A stretch of 48,444 nucleotides of DNA from Acidobacteriota bacterium (lineage in GTDB: Bacteria; Acidobacteriota; Terriglobia; Terriglobales; Acidobacteriaceae). Of this stretch, positions 42,441 to 48,444 are shown in pieces. The stretch lies in assembly GCA_019241535.1 (NCBI GenBank), contig JAFAWX010000250.1, positions 1 to 48,444 of the forward strand. The letters run 5' to 3'. How positions within the stretch are numbered: the first letter of the stretch is position 1; each line of letters starts with the position of its first letter. The position numbers and the translations under genes are program-made. The notes beneath the pieces are model-generated. The model was not told where the DNA came from. It saw only the letters and a program-made list of their open reading frames with translations, and searched no databases.

Positions 42441-44759
42441 CTATCTTTGAAACAGGTAACTGATCTTCACAAAAAGCTGGCGGCCATCGTTGGTCAGCCG
42501 GTTGGAAGAACGCAAAAGCCCGCCGGCGTTCGGATCGCATCTCTCTGACCCCGGCAAATGGATGCACAAGCCCGGTTCGATGTTTTCGAGATTCGAGTTG
42601 TAGCCGACATAGACCGCCGTGCCGGGATGCAGAAGATAAGTAAAGAGGACGTCGAAGTTCATGTTCTTCGTTGTCGGCAAAGAAGAGTAATTTGGGTTCG
42701 CCAGCAAGCCGTTGTACTGGGCGATAAGGCGCAGGGAGAACTCGCGCGTGAATTGGTAATTCCATTTAGAACGTACGATGTTGCTGTTCACAATTCCGTG
42801 GCGGGTCTTGCCATTGACCACCCGCTCCAGGATGTAAGTGTTATCGATCTGCAGCCGCTCGGTAGGCTTGATGCCCAGGGTGTGACTGATTGCGGTTTCA
42901 TTGCCGGTGTAAGGTGACTGCCCTCGGGGCGGCACTACCACTACCGTCCCGTCGCGAAAGATGTGGGTATTCCAGCTGAGCGCCCGCCACGGGTTCCCGC
43001 GCAGAAAGATGCCGCCGCCATCCTGCGCATATTCTTGATTGCGCTGCAGGCCAGCGAAATCAAGCGGCCGCAAGACGTCAGACTCATAAACCAGAATGGG
43101 AGCGACAATGATATTGCGGCAGAAGGCGAAGACATAGTCGACGCTCGCGACCTGCTGCAGGGTGGTGTTGTGATGGTCCCACAACTGAGTTGCATTCTCC
43201 TCCCAGCCGTGAAACACCAGTCTCTTGCCCTCAGGGCGCCAGTAAAAATGCCCATACTGGTTCAGCGAGCGCTGGTCTGTACGGGGAACAAAACCAGCCA
43301 GAGCCAGGAATTTCGGCGTGATATCCAGGTATTCCAGGCTGAAGGTAAACCGCCGTCCGGTTCCGAACAGCGCGGCATCGTGGTGCTGTCCGAAACCGTA
43401 GCCATTCTGATCAAAGCTGGAGCTGATGTATGCGCGGTAGCTCGCATTCCAATTCTGGTTCAGGCGAACGGTTCCATCGAGTCCTCCCGCGCGATTAAAG
43501 CTGCCGTGAAATTCGCGGTCCGTGTACATGGCACCGATGCTGGATTGCTTTCCGAGATCGTGGCTGACGCGGGCAATGGCAAAGTAGGCTCGCTGCCCGT
43601 ACGAAGCATCGGTGACCGCTAGCGAAAATCCGGGCGAGCGGTCGTCGGTAACCATGAATCCCAAGTTCCAGGGGCCCTGCTTGCCGCTCAAGCGTACTCC
43701 GAACGTGGGGTCGGCGATCCGGCGCGTGAAAACCATCCTGGGCTGTTGGCCGACGGCAATCAAGGGAGCTTCGAAAAAATTAGCATTCTCAAGAAAGAAA
43801 GGCCGCTTTTCTGGAAAGAAAACCTCGAAGCGCTGGTTGACAGTATTCTGCGGCTGGTCGGATTCAACTTGCGCAAAGTCCGGTCTGATGGTTGTGTCGA
43901 GGACGAGCGAGTCATGGAAGACCATCTTCGAATCCAGACCTGCACGCCCCTGAAAGTGGGCGGAATCAAAACGCGGCTGGGTCGGATCGCTCGTGTCCAG
44001 TGAGCGGAAGGTACGCGATTCCACGTAGGGAATGAACTGCAAATTGCGTCCTGGAGAAATATTGTCAAAGCCTGTCAGGTGGGCCTCCTGATTCAGTCTG
44101 CCGGCGATGCGGGCGGACACTCGCGGCCAATAATCATATTCATTGTTGCGAGCAAGATAGCGGCAGAGTGTCATTCCCCAAAGCTTGTCGCTCGAGTGAA
44201 AACGCAGGCTGCGGAAAGGAACCGCCGCCCAGATGACGTAGCCATTCCGGGTGACGCGTGCCCGCGAATACCACACAGTGTCCCAGGAATAGTCCGGTTG
44301 ACCCTCTCCCTCGGTCCACAGGCCATCAGCCTGGACGCCTTTGGGATTTACATCGAAGATGAAGGCGTGGCGCTCATCCCGGAAGGTATCGAGCGTGATC
44401 TCGACATAGTCATCGGAGTCAAAAGGCGTTGCCGGCTCGCGCCGGGTCAAGTCGGCGCGCACTCCTTTTTTTTGCCAGCACACCATGATGATGTAAAGAT
44501 TCCGCTCGTCGTAGCCGAGATAAGCATCGGTGGGCTCGGTTGCGGGCTGGCCGTCGGAGGGCTGGTTCTGTATGAAGCTCGTCACGCGCTCGAGCTCAGA
44601 CGCCGCGCCGTGCGCCGCCATCTCTTCAAAGTCCTCGATGCGCGGCGGGCTTGCAACCCGAGGCACTCTGAGGCTCGTCGTGGCGCGACAATTTTTCGCC
44701 CCGCCTCCAGCAAGCAAACTGGCGAAGCATGCAAGCGGGATAAGATGCCTTCTGAGCAC
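42441..44759 (-). CDS. DUF5916-type outer-membrane protein with family-9 carbohydrate-binding-like N-domain
   Basis: The 772-residue protein starts with a signal peptide (MLRRHLIPLACFASLLAGGGA). An N-terminal CBM9-like domain (about 40-210) follows: DAYLGYDERNLYIIMVCWQ, DSDDYVEITLDTFRDERHAFIF, YVIWAAVPFRSLRF. The C-terminal DUF5916 region is beta-strand rich with FAQVESDQPQNTVNQRFEVF, FFPEKRPFFLENANFFE and ends in aromatic-rich strands (FVKISYLFQR), as expected for a barrel in the outer membrane. The family is widespread in Acidobacteriota and Bacteroidota with unknown function, often next to peptidases or amidohydrolases. Here the amidase gene lies upstream at 105 bases. Confidence 0.9.
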   Translation of the reverse strand: MLRRHLIPLACFASLLAGGGAKNCRATTSLRVPRVASPPRIEDFEEMAAHGAASELERVTSFIQNQPSDGQPATEPTDAYLGYDERNLYIIMVCWQKKGVRADLTRREPATPFDSDDYVEITLDTFRDERHAFIFDVNPKGVQADGLWTEGEGQPDYSWDTVWYSRARVTRNGYVIWAAVPFRSLRFHSSDKLWGMTLCRYLARNNEYDYWPRVSARIAGRLNQEAHLTGFDNISPGRNLQFIPYVESRTFRSLDTSDPTQPRFDSAHFQGRAGLDSKMVFHDSLVLDTTIRPDFAQVESDQPQNTVNQRFEVFFPEKRPFFLENANFFEAPLIAVGQQPRMVFTRRIADPTFGVRLSGKQGPWNLGFMVTDDRSPGFSLAVTDASYGQRAYFAIARVSHDLGKQSSIGAMYTDREFHGSFNRAGGLDGTVRLNQNWNASYRAYISSSFDQNGYGFGQHHDAALFGTGRRFTFSLEYLDITPKFLALAGFVPRTDQRSLNQYGHFYWRPEGKRLVFHGWEENATQLWDHHNTTLQQVASVDYVFAFCRNIIVAPILVYESDVLRPLDFAGLQRNQEYAQDGGGIFLRGNPWRALSWNTHIFRDGTVVVVPPRGQSPYTGNETAISHTLGIKPTERLQIDNTYILERVVNGKTRHGIVNSNIVRSKWNYQFTREFSLRLIAQYNGLLANPNYSSLPTTKNMNFDVLFTYLLHPGTAVYVGYNSNLENIEPGLCIHLPGSERCDPNAGGLLRSSNRLTNDGRQLFVKISYLFQR

Positions 44760-44864
44760 ACAGACCTCGGTGCGACTGCACGCCTTTGCGCGAAGCGACG
44801 GGAGCTGGTTAGACGGAGAACTGAAGAGACAGTTAGCGCGGGTCCACTCAGTTTGTGCCGCGGT

Positions 44865-46730
44865 TCAGAATCCGCGGGGGCGCTCGTCGGCAACGGCGAA
44901 CGCACGCTCGAGCGCGATTCCCGCCATTGCCAGCCTGCCCTCATCGAAAAGCTGACCAATGAGAGTGATACCGTGTGGCACGCGGCGCGGCGGCGAAAAC
45001 CGCGGCAAGGGATGGTTTGGGTCAGGCGCCCAATCGCTGCGAGCTTGTCCTACTTCGACAAAGCCGGCGCGCAGGGTAAGCGACGGGTATCCGGTAAAGT
45101 TTGCAATCGTGAGCATCTCATCGCGCAGCGATGGCACAAGCAGCAAATCTACCTGGGAGAAAATCCGCGCCATTTCCTGAGCAACCAGACGCCTGAAGCG
45201 GTCGGCCTGCACCAAATCTACGGCCGGGAGAAAGTGGGCCTGCCGGAAAATGTTGGGCCAGGCGTCAGGTACCTGCACCTTTAGCTCACCGAGTTCGCCC
45301 TCTAAGGTAAGATCTTCAAACGAGGCTGCCGCTTCGGCAAAAAGAATGAGGTCCAGACAATCATACGGCCAGTCGGGAAGCGAAACTTCAACCGGCAGCA
45401 TGCCAAGCTTCTTGACCGTCTCCAGTGCGGCGCGGTCTACTTCCGTTGCCGGGCGCTGGTTCATCCAGCCGGGAAAATATCCCACGCGGAGGCCGCTCAC
45501 TCGGGCTTCTGCGTCGAAATCGATTTTGCTTGCGCGGCAGGCGAGGTCCGTACCGTCGGGCCCGGCGATGGCGGCCAAAACCACGATTGCGTCCTCGACC
45601 CTGCGGGTCATGGGCCCAAGCTTATCCAAGGACCAGCACAGGGTCATCGCTCCCGTACGGGGCACTCGACCATATGTCGGGCGTAGACCTGTAATTCCGC
45701 AACGCATGCTGGGCGCGATGATGCTGCCACCGGTTTCGCTGCCGATCGAAAAGCCCACGAGTCCAGCTGCGGTCGCGGCGCCTGGTCCGGCGCTTGAGCC
45801 GGAGGAGCCCTCTTCGGGCAGCCAGGGATTCATGGTCTGCCCGCCAAACCAGATATCGTTCAGCGCCAGTGCGCCCAGGCTCAGCTTCGCAACCAACACG
45901 GCGCCGGCCGCCGCAAGACGCTTCACGACCGTGGCATCCCGGTCGGGAATGCGGTTTCGGAACGGCTCCGCACCGTAGGTCGTGCGGATGCCGGTCGTAT
46001 CGAGCAAGTCTTTCACCCCCCAGGGAATGCCGTGCAGCGGTCCGCGATAATGTCCCGCGCGAATCTCGCGGTCGGCCACGGCGGCTTGCTCGAGCGCCAG
46101 ATCGCGGGTCAGGGTGATCACGCAGCGCAGCCGGGGATTAAAGCGCTCGAGGCGCTCGAGATAAATGTTCGTCAGCCGCTCGGAGGTTAGCTGGCGATGC
46201 TCGACCCACCGGGAAAGCTCGACGACCGAAGCGAAGGCGATGTCTTCATCACTACGCGGAAGAGGCCCCCCATCGTCCCGGCTGCGGATGAAGCGCTCTC
46301 CTTGAGGCGCCGATTGCAACCCCGGCAGGACCGGGTCCCATCGGGTTGCGGGCCCCAGGGCAGGCGGCAGCTTCACCTTGCGCGGACCGGCACGCCGCTC
46401 AAAGAGCGCGGCCATGTTCCGGCCCCAGCTGGCGGCCGCCATTTCTCTTTCCGGCCCGCTCAGCTCAAACTGCACCAGTTTCCCCGCTTCGGCAAGCGTT
46501 GCCGGAGATACTTCCGGCCCAACTGCAGGGCCGGTCCCGAATGCCGGTGGTTCGCCGGGAGGCGGCTCGCCCGCTGCCTGCGCCTGGCCGCGACGGGCGG
46601 CCGTGACCGCCAGCAGGCCGAAGGCACCGCCGGTCAAAAACTCGCGCCGTGATTTCAGCACTGCGTGCTCGCGAGTGACTTCGTTGTGCTGCAGACGTTG
46701 CTGCCCTCGGCGTGGAGCATTCCCAGTCAT
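44865..46730 (-). CDS. Tat-exported amidase (amidase-signature family)
   Basis: The 621-residue enzyme hydrolyses an amide bond; the substrate is unknown. The N-terminus (KSRREFLTGGAFGLLAVTAA) is a twin-arginine signal after 25 polar residues. A proline-rich linker follows (about 60-200), then the amidase signature domain: GPLHGIPWGVKDLLDTTGI (catalytic Lys), EEGSSGSSAGPGAATAAG (cis-Ser) and FSIGSETGGSIIAPSM (nucleophile Ser), so the Ser-Ser-Lys triad is complete. The frame is open to 46982, but ATG 46730 starts the Tat region. It begins 10 bases after the stop of the hydroxy-acid dehydrogenase gene, so the two are probably cotranscribed. Confidence 0.93.
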   Translation of the reverse strand: MTGNAPRRGQQRLQHNEVTREHAVLKSRREFLTGGAFGLLAVTAARRGQAQAAGEPPPGEPPAFGTGPAVGPEVSPATLAEAGKLVQFELSGPEREMAAASWGRNMAALFERRAGPRKVKLPPALGPATRWDPVLPGLQSAPQGERFIRSRDDGGPLPRSDEDIAFASVVELSRWVEHRQLTSERLTNIYLERLERFNPRLRCVITLTRDLALEQAAVADREIRAGHYRGPLHGIPWGVKDLLDTTGIRTTYGAEPFRNRIPDRDATVVKRLAAAGAVLVAKLSLGALALNDIWFGGQTMNPWLPEEGSSGSSAGPGAATAAGLVGFSIGSETGGSIIAPSMRCGITGLRPTYGRVPRTGAMTLCWSLDKLGPMTRRVEDAIVVLAAIAGPDGTDLACRASKIDFDAEARVSGLRVGYFPGWMNQRPATEVDRAALETVKKLGMLPVEVSLPDWPYDCLDLILFAEAAASFEDLTLEGELGELKVQVPDAWPNIFRQAHFLPAVDLVQADRFRRLVAQEMARIFSQVDLLLVPSLRDEMLTIANFTGYPSLTLRAGFVEVGQARSDWAPDPNHPLPRFSPPRRVPHGITLIGQLFDEGRLAMAGIALERAFAVADERPRGF

Positions 46731-46740
46731 TGTTCGTCGC

Positions 46741-47928
46741 TCAGGGCCGGTTTTCCCAGTCGCAGGGATACTCCACATAGGAGCGGTCAAGCTCTTTGAC
46801 CGAGGAGCACCCGAGCAACCGCAGCGTGCGCTCGACGTCTTCGCGCAACAACTCGAGAGCGCGTTGGACTCCCGCCTGCCCCGCGGCTGCCAAGCCGTAG
46901 GCGTAAGCGCGGCCGACGAGCACCGCCCGGGCACCGATGGCGAGGGCTTTGACGATATCGCTCCCTCGCCGTACGCCACCATCCATCAGCACTTCGACTT
47001 GGCCGCCGACAGCGGCCAATACTTTCGGAAGGGCCCGTATTGTGGGGGAAACCGAATCGAGCTGCCTTCCGCCATGATTTGAGACCACGATGGCGGCAGC
47101 TCCTTCGTCGACTGCCCGGCGGGCATCCTCGGCCAACAGAATGCCCTTAACCACGATAGGGCCACTCCAGATCTGGCGTATCCAGCGCAGGTCCGCCCAG
47201 GTCAGCGCCGAACGCGCCAGCGCAGCCGTAACGTCGGTCAGCGGCATTGGCCCTTGTCCAGGCAGGATGATGTTTTCTAGTTTCGGCAGGCCGCCATCGA
47301 GCAGAAACCCGGTGAGCCATGCGGGGCGCGACAGTACCTGAGGCAGAAAAGGAATTTTTCGCCATACCCTTCCGGAAAGCAGTTCCTTCATTCCATTGCG
47401 CGGATCGCGTTCCCGCATCCCCGCTACAGGGGTATCGACGGTGATTACGAGCGCGGAAAACCCCGCCTGGCGGGCCCGCTCCATCGCGCCTTCGGCCGCT
47501 TCCCGGCCGCCTACCAGATAGAGTTGATACCAGGCAGGCCCGGAAGTGGCTGCCTTGACGTTCTCCAGGCGATGCCCTGAGATGGTCGACAGGGCGTATA
47601 TGGTTCCGGCCGCACCGGCGGCGCGAGCGGCCGCAACCTCCCCGCCGGCATGCATCATGCGGCTGTAACCGACCGGAGCCAAGATGGCTGGGAACGCAAT
47701 TTCGCTTCCTAGCACCCGTACGGACAGATCGCAGGTAGCAAACGCCACCGCCTGGCGTGGCCGAAATGTGACCTTTTCAAATGCCCGGATATTCTCGCGC
47801 AGGGTGATTTCCGCCTCCGCGCCGCCATCCAGGTAGTCAAATACCACCTGCGGAGCCCGGCGTGAGGCCAGACGGCGCAGGTCGGCGATATTAACAACGC
47901 GCGACGAATACAGCTTTCCTCGTCCCAT
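46741..47928 (-). CDS. FMN-dependent alpha-hydroxy-acid dehydrogenase/oxidase (LldD-like)
   Basis: The 395-residue TIM-barrel flavoprotein oxidises an alpha-hydroxy acid such as lactate or glycolate, or a related compound, to the keto acid. Motifs: FDYLDGGAEAEITLREN, FPAILAPVGYSRMMH, WYQLYLVGGREA, ALVITVDTPVAG, KGILLAEDARRAVDEGA, and VSNHGGRQLDSV with the catalytic His and Arg; then VLMDGGVRRGSDIVKALAIGA for FMN phosphate. No signal peptide or membrane anchor is visible, so it is cytoplasmic or membrane-associated. ATG 47928 is used. The gene is followed at 10 bases by the amidase and preceded by the YceI remnant. Substrate unresolved. Confidence 0.93.
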   Translation of the reverse strand: MGRGKLYSSRVVNIADLRRLASRRAPQVVFDYLDGGAEAEITLRENIRAFEKVTFRPRQAVAFATCDLSVRVLGSEIAFPAILAPVGYSRMMHAGGEVAAARAAGAAGTIYALSTISGHRLENVKAATSGPAWYQLYLVGGREAAEGAMERARQAGFSALVITVDTPVAGMRERDPRNGMKELLSGRVWRKIPFLPQVLSRPAWLTGFLLDGGLPKLENIILPGQGPMPLTDVTAALARSALTWADLRWIRQIWSGPIVVKGILLAEDARRAVDEGAAAIVVSNHGGRQLDSVSPTIRALPKVLAAVGGQVEVLMDGGVRRGSDIVKALAIGARAVLVGRAYAYGLAAAGQAGVQRALELLREDVERTLRLLGCSSVKELDRSYVEYPCDWENRP

Positions 47929-47956
47929 GCTTTGCCTGTCGTCGAAACTCTGGCCC

Positions 47957-48444
47957 TTATTTGCCGGCAGTCGGACGCTTCAATTCAACATCCAGGGTAA
48001 TTTGAATATCGTCGCCAGCGATGCCGGGAGCGCCATCGACCCCCAAAACCTTACGGTTGATTTTGGTCGTGGCCTCCCCCCCATGTGGGAGTTGCCCGTA
48101 CAATCGTTCATGACGGCCGAAGGGCCCTGGACCTCGAGGGCAACTTCTTTGCTGACGCCCTGGATCGTGAGATCGGCGGTGATCTTCATCTTGCCTTCGC
48201 CGTCGATCTCCGCACGCTTGGATTTGAAGATAATCATGGAATACTAGGCCACATCTAGGAAATTGTGGCCGCGCAGGTCCTTATCGCGCATGTCGACGCG
48301 CGTATTCACATGGCCGCATCGATGCTCACAGCGATCGGTTTCTTCCTCGCATCTTGCCGGTCGTGAACCACCGTTCCCTCCGTCTTTTCAAATACCCCCG
48401 CACGGTTGAAATCCCCAGGTGGCGACCCGCGAATGGCGAAGCGG
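47957..48444 (-). pseudogene. YceI-family protein, broken by a stop and frame changes (continues past the window)
   Basis: Read on the minus strand, the pieces follow a YceI (periplasmic lipocalin-like isoprenoid-binding) protein: VFEKTEGTVVHDRQDARKK and PIAVSIDAA, then after a frame change near 48306-48316 NTRVDMRDKDLRGHNFLDVA, then an in-frame TAG at 48244-48246 where Lys is usual, then MIIFKSKRAEIDGEGKMKIT, DLTIQGVSKEVALEVQGPSA, GNSHMGG. At a run of seven C (48076-48082, plus strand) one base is missing; the other frame continues ATTKINRKVLGVDGAPGIAG, DDIQITLDVELKRP and ends at 47957. At least three separate lesions are needed, so true decay is more likely than one sequencing error, though the homopolymer indel alone could be an artefact. 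Confidence 0.75.

Noticed and set aside
42259-42765. Minus-strand frame antisense-shifted to the DUF5916 gene end
   Set aside because: Lies mostly inside the DUF5916 coding sequence in another frame; a shadow.
44079-45284. Plus-strand open frame of 401 codons
   Set aside because: Entirely antisense to the DUF5916 and amidase genes; a shadow of GC-rich codon use.
1-48444. CRISPR arrays, rRNA, intact tRNA, riboswitches and tandem repeats
   Set aside because: None were seen in reading the sequence; no repeated unit with regular spacing and no complete cloverleaf was found. A covariance-model scan was not possible.

Overview
The window (about 48.4 kb, GC-rich) looks like chromosomal DNA of a soil Acidobacteriota, probably class Terriglobia. 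The assignment is an inference from protein style: a 1067-residue Oar-like TonB receptor with an N-terminal carboxypeptidase-regulatory domain, a DUF5916 outer-membrane protein, a GlnRS, a fused membrane/spermidine-synthase-like protein, a MocR regulator and several small proteins of a type familiar from acidobacterial genomes. No plasmid, phage or CRISPR structure is visible.

Region 1 (1-8.9 kb) is mosaic. It starts with a MazEF-type toxin-antitoxin pair cut by the window edge. A 1.2 kb gene-poor stretch follows, carrying a tRNA-like T-arm/CCA fragment. Then come glnS, the tail of a tyrosine recombinase fused in frame to a C2H2-zinc-finger-like segment, a frameshifted conserved hypothetical gene, greB, a decayed DDE transposase, a DUF4380-like protein, a truncated response-regulator receiver domain whose phospho-acceptor Asp is Glu, and a VOC/glyoxalase protein. 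The debris suggests an old integration area.

Region 2 (9.4-25 kb) holds the TonB receptor, a polytopic membrane protein, two small Cys-rich proteins, a divergently placed MocR regulator (possibly with a leaderless transcript), a Tat-exported sugar-phosphate-isomerase-like protein, a secreted amidohydrolase, a broken LCM-family methyltransferase, a secreted-type beta-rich protein with a PLC-type phosphoesterase behind it, a frameshifted SAM methyltransferase and a SpoIIE phosphatase with an unusual insertion.

Region 3 (25.4-34.4 kb) is carbohydrate-oriented: a secreted GH78 alpha-L-rhamnosidase, an orphan maltokinase, a small J-domain protein, a Tat-exported GH32 fructan hydrolase and a LysE-type exporter.

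Region 4 (34.5-48.4 kb) is a uniform minus-strand array: a YceI remnant, an FMN-dependent alpha-hydroxy-acid dehydrogenase, a Tat amidase, a DUF5916 outer-membrane protein, a PQQ/cytochrome c lipoprotein dehydrogenase, a lipase-maturation-factor-like membrane protein, a CrtI-like FAD oxidoreductase and a spermidine-synthase-like membrane fusion. LldD and the amidase are 10 bases apart and are probably cotranscribed. The rest could form one or more transcripts.

A recurring feature is single-base frame breaks in short genes, each with clear homology on both sides, while every gene over 1.4 kb stays open. Either these loci are decaying or the assembly has residual indels. Checking reads would decide this and is the most valuable follow-up.
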